Assembly (NCBI GenBank): GCA_016935755.1
Contig: JAFGQI010000079.1
Coordinates: 26,561 to 90,560 of the forward strand
Direction: 5' to 3'
Length of the DNA stretch: 64,000 bases
DNA from: Anaerolineales bacterium
GTDB lineage: Bacteria; Chloroflexota; Anaerolineae; Anaerolineales; UBA4823
Under the pieces are notes generated by a model. It was not told the origin of the DNA. It searched no databases and was given only the letters and a program-made list of their open reading frames with translations. Positions 1 to 8,994 of this stretch are shown in pieces (position 1 is the stretch's first letter; the number at the start of each line of letters is the position of its first letter). Both the position numbers and the translations under genes were made by a program.

Positions 1-39
1 GAGTAGGGTAAGGGGGTAAAAATTTTCTATATTGGCTGG

Positions 40-1506
40 TTATATCAGCCCAACCTCAGCGTTGAACTCCTCGATCAAGGCGTCGATTTCATCTGCCTGC
101 CACTGGAACCCGGTCCAATAATCCGGGTCGTTCCACTGCGCCTGGATTTCTTCATAGGTACGGCCTTGCTGCTCGACCCAGGTGTAGTATTTCAGATTAT
201 GGACGCGGCGCCGGTCAGCATAGGTCAGTTCGATCATATTATCTGTGGATTGCCCATGCAGATAGTGGGCGAAATCCACCGCAGCATCCATGGTCTGGTA
301 TTCGCCAAACTCGGCGTGCATTTCGCGCAGGCGGCTGGTGTATAACTCCATCGAGTCGGTCAGCACGGTCAAAACAATATCATTCTCGCCCATCTCATAG
401 TATTTGGCATATTTAATCGCCGAGAGCACATTGGAGATGCTCGAGAAGCCCAGCAGATCCAGGCGGCTGACCACGGCTTCAGGTACGCCTTTCTTGACCA
501 GGTAAGCACGTCCGGTTGGCTCGTTGAACAACCGGGAGAGATTGACCACTGCGTTGTCATCAATTGCCACGATCATATCGGTATTCTTGACGTTGTGGAT
601 CCAGGGCACGTGCTTATCGCCAATGCCCTCAATGCGGTGCGAGCCGAAGCCATTTTCCATCAGGGTGGGGCACTGCAAAGCCTCGCTGGCAACAACCTTG
701 CTGGCGGGGAAGAGCTGCTTCATGTAGTCGCCGCTGGCGAGGGTACCAGCCGAGCCTGTGGCGGAAACAAAACCGCGGTAAGTATCACGTGGACCTAGAA
801 TCTGCTGCAAAACGACTTCCATCGCATGTCCAGTGATTTCGTAGTGCCAGAGATAGTTGCCGAACTCATCAAACTGGTTGAAGATCATCAGATCCTCGCC
901 GGAGCGGCGCAGTTCCCAGCATTTGTCGAAGATTTCTTTCACGTTGGATTCGCTGCCAGGAGTAGCGATTACTTTTCCGGCTATGTTGGACAGCCATTCA
1001 AAGCGCTCGCGGCTCATGCCTTCAGGCAGGATGGCGATCGATTCGCAGGCCAGCAGGGAAGAATCATATGCTCCGCCGCGGCAGTAGTTACCCGTGGAAG
1101 GCCAGACAGCTTTCTGGGTGGTAGGATCAAATTCACCAGTGACCAGGCGCGGCGCCAGACAGCCGAAGGCTGCCCCGACTTTATGCGCGCCGGTCGGGAA
1201 CCATTTGCCCACCAATACGATGATGCGAGCGGGAACCCCGGTCAGGCTGGAGGGCAGTTCCATGTAATTGATATTGCCAAATCCGCCCCCGTGGGATATG
1301 GGTTCGTTATTCCAGGTGATGCGGAACAGGTTGCGTGGGTTGACATCCCACAGGCCGATATGGGCCAGCTGTTCCTTGATTTTAGCCGGAATCAAGCTGG
1401 GGTCTCTCATTTGCGCAAAGGTTGGGATAATGATATTGCGTTCGCGCACGCGTTGGATAGCTCGTTTCCGGCGTTCCGGATGAATGGTTAAATCTATTTT
1501 AGCCAA
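40..1506 (-). CDS. PLP-dependent fold-type II enzyme, TrpB-like (substrate unknown)
   Basis: A 488-residue pyridoxal-phosphate enzyme of the tryptophan-synthase-beta/threonine-synthase fold. The motif TGAHKVGAA places the Schiff-base lysine at about K109, and STGNYCRGG (about residue 138) is a likely phosphate-binding or substrate loop. It is longer than YgeX-type diaminopropionate ammonia-lyases (about 400 residues) and lacks their overall pattern, so the substrate is open. Translation appears to start at TTG: no ATG fits, and AAGGAG lies 8 nt upstream. It is the last gene of the long minus-strand run behind BMP importer genes, threonine synthase and a glycosyltransferase, so a role in amino-acid or amine conversion linked to purine breakdown is possible but inferred. 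Family assignment is firm; function is not. Confidence 0.8.
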   Translation of the reverse strand: MAKIDLTIHPERRKRAIQRVRERNIIIPTFAQMRDPSLIPAKIKEQLAHIGLWDVNPRNLFRITWNNEPISHGGGFGNINYMELPSSLTGVPARIIVLVGKWFPTGAHKVGAAFGCLAPRLVTGEFDPTTQKAVWPSTGNYCRGGAYDSSLLACESIAILPEGMSRERFEWLSNIAGKVIATPGSESNVKEIFDKCWELRRSGEDLMIFNQFDEFGNYLWHYEITGHAMEVVLQQILGPRDTYRGFVSATGSAGTLASGDYMKQLFPASKVVASEALQCPTLMENGFGSHRIEGIGDKHVPWIHNVKNTDMIVAIDDNAVVNLSRLFNEPTGRAYLVKKGVPEAVVSRLDLLGFSSISNVLSAIKYAKYYEMGENDIVLTVLTDSMELYTSRLREMHAEFGEYQTMDAAVDFAHYLHGQSTDNMIELTYADRRRVHNLKYYTWVEQQGRTYEEIQAQWNDPDYWTGFQWQADEIDALIEEFNAEVGLI

Positions 1507-1547
1507 TTTATAATCTCCTTATGGTATTGGATAAGATTTCAAAAGGG

Positions 1548-2489
1548 TTATTCTATATCGGGCGCTTCGCGGACGATATAGAGGGGCCGGTCTCGCACTT
1601 CATCGTACAGGCGGCCAATATACTCTCCCAAGATGCCCAGGGATATCAACTGAACGCCGCCCAGGAAGAGCACCGCGATCAAGGTGGTAGCCTGTCCCAG
1701 GAAAGCCTGCATGCCTGCCAGGCGGGTAAAGATGACCACCGGGATTGCCAGGATGCTCAGACCGGCGGCCAGGAACCCAAGATAGGTTGCCAGCTGCAGC
1801 GGGAAGTAAGAAAAGCCTGTGATGGCATCGCTGGCGAACTTGATCATCTTCTTCAGCGGGTACTTGGTTTCGCCAGCAAAACGCGCCGCGCGTTTGTAGG
1901 ATACACCTACCTGGCGGAACCCAACCCAGACGGACATACCCCGCAAGAAGCGGTGCTTCTCGCGCATGCTGTTCAGCACAGCCACTGCTTTGCGATCCAG
2001 CAAGCGGAAATCTCCGGTATCCATGGGGATATCTACATCGGTGATGCGGTAGATCAGGCGGTAGAACAGGCGGGCGGTGAACAGCTTGAACCAGGTTTCG
2101 CCCTCCCGCTCCGTGCGCACCGCGTAGACGATCTCATACCCTTCGCGCCATTTGGCGACCAGGTCGGGGATCACTTCAGGCGGGTCCTGCAGGTCAGCGT
2201 CCATAATCACTACCGCCTGTCCGCGGCTATAGTCCAACCCGGCGGTAACGGCGATCTGGTGGCCGAAGTTGCGGGCAAAGATCACCGGGCGTACGTGGGG
2301 GTCTTGCTTGCCCAACTCGCGGATCATTTCGGTGGTGCCATCGGTTGAGCCGTCATCCACCAGCACCAGCTCCCAGGATTCGCCCAGCTTCTCCATCACT
2401 TCCCGCACCCGGCGGTAGAACTCGGGCAGAGAGGCAGATTCGTTATAGTTTGGCGCAACCAGAGTAATTGTGGGACTCAATTCTTCCAT
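1548..2489 (-). CDS. GT2 polyprenyl-phosphate glycosyltransferase (DPM1/GtrB-like)
   Basis: A 313-residue family-2 glycosyltransferase that should transfer a sugar from a nucleotide donor to a polyprenyl phosphate at the inner membrane face. The N-terminal GT-A domain carries VLVDDGSTDGT (about residue 43) and the metal-binding MDADLQDPPE motif (about residue 96). The C-terminal third has two hydrophobic segments (about 228-255 and 262-285), as in GtrB, ArnC and bacterial DPM synthases. It lies 9 bases after threonine synthase and is probably cotranscribed, but it has no obvious functional link to the purine or PLP genes around it. The acceptor and sugar cannot be read from the sequence. Confidence 0.88.
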   Translation of the reverse strand: MEELSPTITLVAPNYNESASLPEFYRRVREVMEKLGESWELVLVDDGSTDGTTEMIRELGKQDPHVRPVIFARNFGHQIAVTAGLDYSRGQAVVIMDADLQDPPEVIPDLVAKWREGYEIVYAVRTEREGETWFKLFTARLFYRLIYRITDVDIPMDTGDFRLLDRKAVAVLNSMREKHRFLRGMSVWVGFRQVGVSYKRAARFAGETKYPLKKMIKFASDAITGFSYFPLQLATYLGFLAAGLSILAIPVVIFTRLAGMQAFLGQATTLIAVLFLGGVQLISLGILGEYIGRLYDEVRDRPLYIVREAPDIE

Positions 2490-2498
2490 AAGAAACCG

Positions 2499-3815
2499 TT
2501 ATTTTATCACTTTCTTGACTGCTTCCAGGGTTGGTTCGATCACCGGCGCTTCAGCCACTGCCAGCATGGCGGCGCGCACATCCTTCAAGCCGCTGCCGGT
2601 GTTCAGCACCAGGATGGCGTCATCTGGAGAAACCAGACTTTGCTGCACAGCTTTCACCAGCCCAGCGTAGGAGGTGGCTCCCGCTGGCTCGGCGAAAATG
2701 CCCACCTTGCCCAGGGCGGCGATGGCAGCCAGGATTTCCGCGTCGCTGACGACGATATAGCTGCCGCCGGTCTGCACTGCAGCCCGCACGGCGCGCACGC
2801 CATCGCGCGGCAGATCGACTGAGATGCTGTCGGCCAAAGTTTTCGCGGCGACGGGGATAATCTGCTCGCTCCTGGCGAAATAGGCGTTGGCAACCGCCGC
2901 CGATCCTTCGGCCTGGATGCCATATATGCGCGGCATTTGGTCGAGCCAGCCTAACGCCAGCAGGTCTTTGAACCCTTTATGGATGCCCGAGATGATATTG
3001 CCGTCACCTACCGAAACGAAGACACTGAGAGGACGGGCAGAGAAGGGGCGGTCGGTTGAGGTTTCGTATTTGCCTCTCTCTTCATAATCGGTGATGCGCC
3101 CTGCGAAGCCCACCCGGGCAGCCTGGTATTGGTACCACTCCCAGATTTCAAAGGCGGCTGTCTTTTTGCCTTCGGCGGTAAAGGGGTTGTAGCCTGTGTT
3201 GCGGCAGTACCAGCCAAATTCTTGCGAGGCCTGGATGGTCAGGTCAAAGGCCTGATCGTAGGTGCCGTCCACCAGGATCACCTGCGCGCCGAAGATGAGC
3301 AGTTGGGCGATTTTAGCCGGGGGCGCGGTGCGCGGGGCAAAAATGACTGCTTTCTGCCCGACTGCGGCGGACATGCCCGCCAGGGCAGCGCCTGCATTAC
3401 CGGTTGAAGCGGTCGTGACCACCTCTGCGCCGATTTGCCGGGCGCGCGCCACCACCACCGCGCTGGCGCGATCCTTGAACGAGGCGGTGGGATTGCGGCT
3501 TTCATCTTTCAGCCACAGGTGATGCAGCCCCAGCGATTGAGCCAGGCGCTGCGGTGTAAATACAGGCGTCCAGCCTGCTGCATGCAGGGTAGTGCCCTCA
3601 CCTCCTGGTTCGGTCACCGGCAGCAGCGGCAGGTAGCGCCATAAAGACGGTTCCTGGCTTTTTACTAATTCATCAGGCTTGATAGACTTACGGATGGCAT
3701 CATAATCCAGGATGACATCCAGGATTCCGCCGTCTTTGGGACAGTTGTATTGGACTTCGTCAGGGGTGTATTCCGCCTGGCAAAGCGAGCATCGATAACC
3801 GATGAATTTATTCAT
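2499..3815 (-). CDS. thrC: Threonine synthase-like PLP enzyme
   Basis: A 438-residue enzyme of the threonine synthase family, which forms threonine from O-phosphohomoserine. The PLP lysine is in NPTASFKDRAS (K114) and the substrate/phosphate loop is STGNAGAAL (about residue 137). The N-terminal zinc ribbon is incomplete: C9, C12 and C25 are present, but the fourth expected cysteine is Asp (CPKD). An unusual polar insertion (about residues 233-263) separates two core strands before the VSVGDGN loop. It lies between BMP importer permeases and a glycosyltransferase with gaps of under 12 bases, so it is probably cotranscribed with them. It could be a paralogue acting on another phospho-amino acid. 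Confidence 0.82.
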   Translation of the reverse strand: MNKFIGYRCSLCQAEYTPDEVQYNCPKDGGILDVILDYDAIRKSIKPDELVKSQEPSLWRYLPLLPVTEPGGEGTTLHAAGWTPVFTPQRLAQSLGLHHLWLKDESRNPTASFKDRASAVVVARARQIGAEVVTTASTGNAGAALAGMSAAVGQKAVIFAPRTAPPAKIAQLLIFGAQVILVDGTYDQAFDLTIQASQEFGWYCRNTGYNPFTAEGKKTAAFEIWEWYQYQAARVGFAGRITDYEERGKYETSTDRPFSARPLSVFVSVGDGNIISGIHKGFKDLLALGWLDQMPRIYGIQAEGSAAVANAYFARSEQIIPVAAKTLADSISVDLPRDGVRAVRAAVQTGGSYIVVSDAEILAAIAALGKVGIFAEPAGATSYAGLVKAVQQSLVSPDDAILVLNTGSGLKDVRAAMLAVAEAPVIEPTLEAVKKVIK

Positions 3816-3821
3816 ACCAGT

Positions 3822-4790
3822 TTACAAGCCTCTTGCACCACGGATATAGGGGTTGCCCAGTGCCGCAGGGGCGCCCAGGCGTTTGCGCATGGCTTCACGC
3901 GAGCCGATCACCAGCACGATGATGGTGAAGGCGTACGGGAGCATCTGCAGGAAGAAACCCCAGTATGGGTTATAGTAGAAAGGATTGTTCAGACCAAACA
4001 ACGTCATCGGACCCTGGATATCCAGGATGAGTCGGCGTAATGCGCCAAAAGCATAGGAGCCGAAGGCCGCCCGCATGGGATCCCACTGAGCAAAAATCAC
4101 CAGACCTACCGCAATCCAACCCTGACCTGCGGTGGTCAGTTCGCTGAACCAGCCTGGGCTGATTGCCAGGCTGATGGTCGCTCCCGCCAATCCAGCCAGC
4201 AAACCTCCCACAAACACATAAAAATAGCGCAGGCGATACACATTGATGCCCAGGGCATCTGCCGCGGCGGGGTACTCGCCGACAGCGCGCAGGTGCATCC
4301 CAGGGCGGGTGCGGTTGATATAATACCAGGCTAAGGGGATCAACAGATATCCAATATAAACCAGGACGCTGTGATTGGTGAAGAATATCGGTCCAATCAG
4401 TGGAATTTGTGAGAGCAAGGGGAAAGAAAAGCGCGGCAGCAGTGAAATCGTGCCAGCCTTGCTAAGCCCTTCTCCCAGAACCAGGCTGATGCCGGTTCCC
4501 AGGAAAGTCAGGGATAGACCGCTGACCACCTGATCGGCCTGTAGAGTGACGGTAATGAAAGCGTGGATCTGGCTGATGATGCCCGCCGCCAGCATGGCTA
4601 CCAATACTCCCAGCCAGGGGTTCCCCGTTGCCAGGGCGGTCTTGAATGCAAACATTGCCCCGATCAGCATCATTCCCTCTACCCCCAGGTTGAGCACCCC
4701 TGAACGCTCTGCAAATAGCTCTCCCAGGGTGGCAAAGAGCAGCACAGTCCCCGAGGCCACCCCAGCCTGTAAGATAATGATCAGATCCAT
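3822..4790 (-). CDS. BMP-type ABC importer permease (copy 1, second subunit)
   Basis: A 322-residue integral membrane subunit of the BPD_transp_2 (RbsC/YufQ-like) type found in nucleoside importers that use BMP-family lipoproteins. About eight to ten hydrophobic segments are visible. The family motif LNLGVEGMMLIGA is near residue 32, and an EAA-like cytoplasmic loop with GINVYRLRY lies in the second half. It follows the other permease by 2 bases. With the ATPase (5925-7484) and the binding protein (7566-8834) it completes importer 1. Members of this family take up guanosine, other nucleosides or purines in characterised bacteria; the purine-catabolic genes upstream support that substrate class. 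Confidence 0.9.
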   Translation of the reverse strand: MDLIIILQAGVASGTVLLFATLGELFAERSGVLNLGVEGMMLIGAMFAFKTALATGNPWLGVLVAMLAAGIISQIHAFITVTLQADQVVSGLSLTFLGTGISLVLGEGLSKAGTISLLPRFSFPLLSQIPLIGPIFFTNHSVLVYIGYLLIPLAWYYINRTRPGMHLRAVGEYPAAADALGINVYRLRYFYVFVGGLLAGLAGATISLAISPGWFSELTTAGQGWIAVGLVIFAQWDPMRAAFGSYAFGALRRLILDIQGPMTLFGLNNPFYYNPYWGFFLQMLPYAFTIIVLVIGSREAMRKRLGAPAALGNPYIRGARGL

Positions 4791-4792
4791 GC

Positions 4793-5932
4793 TCAGGCCT
4801 CCTCTCCTACGCGTTCGAACCGGATGCTGTAACGCAGTAAGAAGTCGCTGGCAATCAGGCTGACCAGAATAATACCCTGGATCATTTTAGGGACGCCCGA
4901 AGGTTGGATTTCGCGGCCTGCCAAAAGCAGCGCGCCGAATAAGATAGAAACCAGGATGACCGCAAAGGGGTTCAGCTTCGCCAGCCAGGCGACAATGATC
5001 CCCGTAAAGCCATATCCTGGGGACATCCGCTCCTGTAAGCGATGCACCACGCCGGTCACTTCCGACATCCCTGCCAGACCCGCCAATGCCCCTGATAGCA
5101 TCATCACCAGGATGATATTGCGGCTGATATTGATGCCAGCATATTGCGCGGCGCGTGGATTATCGCCAATCAGGCGGATTTCATATCCCCACCGGCTGCG
5201 GTAGAGGATAAACCAAATCACAAACACCGCCGCCAGGCCGATAATCAACCCCAGATGGGTGGTCAGACCACGTAATTCCGGGATGTTCTTGCCATAATCG
5301 GTCAGGCGGGGAAGCCAGGCGGTCTTAGGAAATACGGGGCTCATCTGGAAACCGCTCTCGCTCCAGACTGCAAAGATGAAAAAGTTATTCCAGGCAACCG
5401 CAATATAGTTCATCATCAGGGTGCTGATGATTTCATTCACATTGAATTTGGCTTTTAGAAAGCCAGGAATAAAGCCCCACAAGGCGCCGAACAAGATGCC
5501 AGCCAGCATCATCACCGGGATGAAGATCCAGGGGGAGGTATCAGCAGGCAGAACCGGGAGCAGGACAACCGCGCTGGCGCCGAATGCCCCCAGGAAGAAC
5601 TGCCCTTCAGCGCCAATATTCCACAGGCGCATACGAAAAGCGACCGAACAGGCTAAACCGATCAGTATCAAGGGGATCGCTTTCACCAGAGTATCCGAAA
5701 ATACTCCCAGGCTGCCAAAGGACGCTCGGGCAATATGAGCATAGGAACGGAAGGGATCACCACCCGCCAAAGCAATCACCAAACCACCGATTACCAGGGC
5801 CAGCACAATGGCTCCGAACGAAACCACACCTGGATACCATCGAGGCGGCTCAGTCAGACGTGGTTCGAAGCGCACCCGGTAGGGAAGACCTCGCCAGCGG
5901 GCTTTGGGTGGAGAAGAGGGTATTTCAGGCAT
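4793..5932 (-). CDS. BMP-type ABC importer permease (copy 1, first subunit)
   Basis: A 379-residue permease of the BPD_transp_2 family, the longer of the two membrane subunits typical of BMP nucleoside importers (YufP-like). It has a cytoplasmic N-terminus of about 30 residues and then multiple membrane spans. The motif WNIGAEGQFFLGA is near residue 105 and the loop KAKFNVNEIISTLMMNYIA is near residue 160. Its start overlaps the end of the ATPase gene by 8 bases, indicating translational coupling. It probably forms a heterodimeric channel with the product of 3822-4790. Substrate is inferred as a nucleoside or purine. Confidence 0.9.
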   Translation of the reverse strand: MPEIPSSPPKARWRGLPYRVRFEPRLTEPPRWYPGVVSFGAIVLALVIGGLVIALAGGDPFRSYAHIARASFGSLGVFSDTLVKAIPLILIGLACSVAFRMRLWNIGAEGQFFLGAFGASAVVLLPVLPADTSPWIFIPVMMLAGILFGALWGFIPGFLKAKFNVNEIISTLMMNYIAVAWNNFFIFAVWSESGFQMSPVFPKTAWLPRLTDYGKNIPELRGLTTHLGLIIGLAAVFVIWFILYRSRWGYEIRLIGDNPRAAQYAGINISRNIILVMMLSGALAGLAGMSEVTGVVHRLQERMSPGYGFTGIIVAWLAKLNPFAVILVSILFGALLLAGREIQPSGVPKMIQGIILVSLIASDFLLRYSIRFERVGEEA

Positions 5933-7484
5933 TTTCGGATAATCCTTGGTTGCGAATTTGATCCAGGGGCGTACCCGTCATCATCTGGCCGATCGTTTCC
6001 AGATCAGCCTCTTCAACTTCGCCCATAATCTTACCTTCGTATATAACCGCAACACGGTCGCTCAGCGCCAGCAGCTCTTCCAATTCTTCGGAGATGAGCA
6101 GAATAGCGGTGCCTGCATCACGCTGGGCGAGCAGCAGGCGGTGAACTCCCTCGATCGCGCCGACATCCAGGCCGCGGGTGGGCTGCACCGCCACCAGCAA
6201 GGATGGAGCGCCGGATATTTCACGCGCCAGGATGACGCGCTGCAGATTTCCGCCCGAAAGCAGCCGAACAGGAGTCTCTACCGTCGGGACAATAATATCG
6301 TATGATTCCTTGAGTTCTTTAGCAAATTGAGTGGCTACTCCCATGTTGATCGCCCAGCCCTGGGCGATGGGTGGTTGGCGATATTTCTTCATGATCACGT
6401 TATCGGTCACACTCAAGTTGGGTGCAGTACCAACATGGGTGCGGTCTTCTGGTACGTAGGCCAGGCCGCGTTGAATCCCCGATTGGGCAGAACAGTTGCT
6501 GATGACTTCCGTATTGAGGACAACTTTTCCCTTGAAACATGGGCGCATACCGGTAATGACCTGTGCCAATTCTGATTGGCCATTGCCTGCCACCCCGGCC
6601 AGGCCTAAAATTTCACCGGAACGGATTTGCAGAGATATGCCGCGCAGGGCAGGCAGCCCTTTATCATTCTCGGCATGCAGATCCTGGATATCGATAACAA
6701 CCTCGCCAGGATTGCCCGGGTTCTTCTCCAGTTGAAAAACGACATCTCTGCCGACCATCTGTCGTGCAAGCACCTGGCGAGAGGTGGTGTGAGCATCCAG
6801 GCCGGCAGCTGTGACCTTGCCTCTTTGTAATACAGTGACGCGATCAGCGATCGCCATCACTTCTTGCAGCTTATGGCTGATGAAGATGATCGATTTTCCT
6901 TCCGCGACCATTGAACGCAGGGTTTTGAACAGGCCTTCGATTTCCTGGGGAGCCAGGACAGCCGTCGGTTCATCCATGATCAGGACTTCTGCACCCCGGT
7001 AGAGCATTTTTAATATTTCAACCCGCTGCTGTTCGCCGACACTTAGCTGCCAGATTTTATTGCGAGGGTCAACCTTTAGACCGAAGCGCTCTCCTAATTG
7101 CTCGATGGTGTGGTCATACTCGGGCAGATGCAGCAGGAAACGCGGCTTATCTAAACCCAGCAGGACATTTTCGGTGACGGTCTGGGATGGCACCAACATA
7201 AAATGTTGGTGAATCATGCCAATCCCGGCCTGGATCGCGTCACGTGGTGAGTTGAAATATACAGGTTGACCTTTGAACAGGATCGTGCCTGCGTCTGGTC
7301 GATACATCCCTGCCAGTACATTCATTAAGGTGCTTTTCCCTGCTCCGTTTTCACCCAGCAGGGCGTGTATTTCTCCCTGCCGCAGGTCAAAGTCCACGTG
7401 ATCGTTTGCCAGGACGCCAGGAAAACGTTTGACAATGCCACGCATTTCTACCATTAAAGGACGGCTGTCGGTCTCTTTTTCCAT
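5925..7484 (-). CDS. BMP-type ABC importer ATPase (copy 1)
   Basis: A 519-residue double-cassette ATPase of the RbsA/MglA/YufO kind. The first cassette has Walker A GENGAGKST, signature LSVGEQQRV and Walker B VLIMDEPT. The second has the degenerate P-loop GVAGNGQSE and signature LLSGGNLQRV, as is usual for this class. An in-frame TTG lies 18 bases upstream, but ATG at 7484 is preceded by GAAGAAGAG at a good distance and is preferred. It powers the permeases directly downstream. A 12-bp perfect inverted repeat separates it from the binding-protein gene. Confidence 0.92.
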   Translation of the reverse strand: MEKETDSRPLMVEMRGIVKRFPGVLANDHVDFDLRQGEIHALLGENGAGKSTLMNVLAGMYRPDAGTILFKGQPVYFNSPRDAIQAGIGMIHQHFMLVPSQTVTENVLLGLDKPRFLLHLPEYDHTIEQLGERFGLKVDPRNKIWQLSVGEQQRVEILKMLYRGAEVLIMDEPTAVLAPQEIEGLFKTLRSMVAEGKSIIFISHKLQEVMAIADRVTVLQRGKVTAAGLDAHTTSRQVLARQMVGRDVVFQLEKNPGNPGEVVIDIQDLHAENDKGLPALRGISLQIRSGEILGLAGVAGNGQSELAQVITGMRPCFKGKVVLNTEVISNCSAQSGIQRGLAYVPEDRTHVGTAPNLSVTDNVIMKKYRQPPIAQGWAINMGVATQFAKELKESYDIIVPTVETPVRLLSGGNLQRVILAREISGAPSLLVAVQPTRGLDVGAIEGVHRLLLAQRDAGTAILLISEELEELLALSDRVAVIYEGKIMGEVEEADLETIGQMMTGTPLDQIRNQGLSENA

Positions 7485-7509
7485 GGAGCTCTTCTTCAGC
7501 AAAGAATGG

Positions 7510-7552
7510 GTGTTGGGCAGCTCGCCAGACGATCCGGTTTGCTGCCCAACAC
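7510..7552 (-). promoter_or_regulatory. Intercistronic hairpin between BMP lipoprotein and ATPase genes
   Basis: Perfect 12-bp inverted repeat, arms GTGTTGGGCAGC (7510-7521) and GCTGCCCAACAC (7541-7552), with a 19-nt loop. It lies between the stop of the binding-protein gene and the ATPase start. Such hairpins commonly stabilise the upstream binding-protein message or partly terminate transcription so that the lipoprotein is made in excess. No U-run follows in the minus direction, so a full terminator is unlikely. Confidence 0.6.
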
Positions 7553-7565
7553 TTGATTGGATTAG

Positions 7566-8834
7566 CTATTCACCCAGTTTTGGCAGCTCGGCAGTAATGC
7601 CATCAGCCCACCAGTACACGCAGTACTTGCACTCGAGGCCGGGAGCGCCAGGAGGAAATTGGTCAATGTCTGCTTGCTCGAACTTCTCGCCCTCGGGCAC
7701 AATAATATTGCCCTTATTGTCCAAGATTGGGCCAGAGAAGACATCGAAGCGAGTGAACTCGCCCTTCAGCATCTTTGCCAGGGTGTCTTTCACCATCTGG
7801 ATGACTTCGGGAGGCAGGTCCTTCATGCCAGCGGTCAGTTCTTCGCCTTCCATGAAGCCGAATAAGCCCAGACCGCCGCTGTCGGCATCGAAATAATCCC
7901 AGCCGGCTTTGTAGGTCTTATCGATAACTCCCGATGCGATCCTGGCATAAACAGGACCCCAGTTCCAGTAGGGAGCAGTGAGGCAGCGCTCAACCTTGCA
8001 GGAACCGGACCAGTCATAGGTGATGCCCCATTTGCCCTTTTCCTGGGCGACATCAGCTACGGCAGGAGTATCTGCGCCAGTGAAGACTACCTGAGCGCCG
8101 GCATCGAACAGAGAAGCAGCAGCTTCCTTCTCGATGATCGGGTCATGCCAGGTATTGATCCAGCGCACATCCATAGTGCATTCTGGGCAGGTTTTCTTCA
8201 TACCCAGGGCGATCGCGTTGCCCAGGCGCAGCTCTTCAGGGATAGGGAAGGTGGCCATGTAACCCAACTTGGGATTGCCATCTGCCTTGGCGCGAGCACC
8301 AGCGATCATGCCAGCCAGATATTTCATGTTTTCCATCGCGCCGAACAGGTTGCCAAAGTTGGTGGTGTTCGACTTGTAGCCGCTGATGTGGATGAACATG
8401 GAATCTGGGAATTCTTCAGCCACGATCTCCATCGGATCCATAAAGCCAAAGGAGGTTCCGAAGATCAGATCAAAGCCCTTGCGAGCCAGGCTGCGGAACA
8501 CCTGCTCCGAGTCAGCGCCTTCTGGCACGTTCTCAATATAAGCAGTGTGAACATTGGCAACATTCTTTTCTACATATACCAGGCCCTCATAGTGCGCCTG
8601 TGACCAACCGCCATCATCATGGGGGCCAATCAGAACCATGGCTACATTGAACTTGCCATCCTGAATCTCAGGGATCTGAAAGCCTCCCACCTCTTCGGGA
8701 GCCTGCGTTGCTACGGGAGCTTCCGTAGGTTGGGCGGGAGCCTGGGTTTCGACAACCGTTGGCTGGCATGCCGAAAGAGCCAGTGCTACCATGGTCAATA
8801 AGGCAAAGAGACGCCATAACGTTTTGGTTTGCAT
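7566..8834 (-). CDS. BMP-family substrate-binding lipoprotein (copy 1)
   Basis: A 422-residue secreted lipoprotein, the receptor of importer 1. It has a signal peptide with lipobox ALSAC (Cys near residue 23) and a Gln/Pro/Thr/Ala-rich linker. The following BMP domain is of the PnrA/TmpC purine-nucleoside-binding type (motifs MVLIGPHDDGGWSQAHYEG and YIENVPEGADSEQ). An AGGAGGAG ribosome site lies 8 nt before ATG. It is probably first in its transcript: 160 bases separate it from the upstream ATPase gene. It is longer than the second BMP protein (341 residues) and divergent from it, so the two importers probably differ in substrate. Confidence 0.92.
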   Translation of the reverse strand: MQTKTLWRLFALLTMVALALSACQPTVVETQAPAQPTEAPVATQAPEEVGGFQIPEIQDGKFNVAMVLIGPHDDGGWSQAHYEGLVYVEKNVANVHTAYIENVPEGADSEQVFRSLARKGFDLIFGTSFGFMDPMEIVAEEFPDSMFIHISGYKSNTTNFGNLFGAMENMKYLAGMIAGARAKADGNPKLGYMATFPIPEELRLGNAIALGMKKTCPECTMDVRWINTWHDPIIEKEAAASLFDAGAQVVFTGADTPAVADVAQEKGKWGITYDWSGSCKVERCLTAPYWNWGPVYARIASGVIDKTYKAGWDYFDADSGGLGLFGFMEGEELTAGMKDLPPEVIQMVKDTLAKMLKGEFTRFDVFSGPILDNKGNIIVPEGEKFEQADIDQFPPGAPGLECKYCVYWWADGITAELPKLGE

Positions 8835-8994
8835 ACGACTACTCCTCCTGAAATATTTTTATTTATGGTTACAACGGATACGACTTGCGGAGACGATAGG
8901 ATTTTGCGCAGCGACCTCCTTCTTTACATAAGTTGTTTTTGGGGCTAGAGATTTGATCATGATCTGACCGCTCTCTTGCTCCGTCGATCCATTT

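Noticed and set aside
826..1491. A 221-codon plus-strand open frame
   Set aside because: Entirely antisense to the PLP enzyme gene, with low-complexity composition and no ribosome site; a shadow of codon bias.
1521..2348. A 275-codon plus-strand open frame rich in His, Gln and Asp
   Set aside because: Antisense to the glycosyltransferase gene, which has full family motifs; the frame has no recognisable domain.
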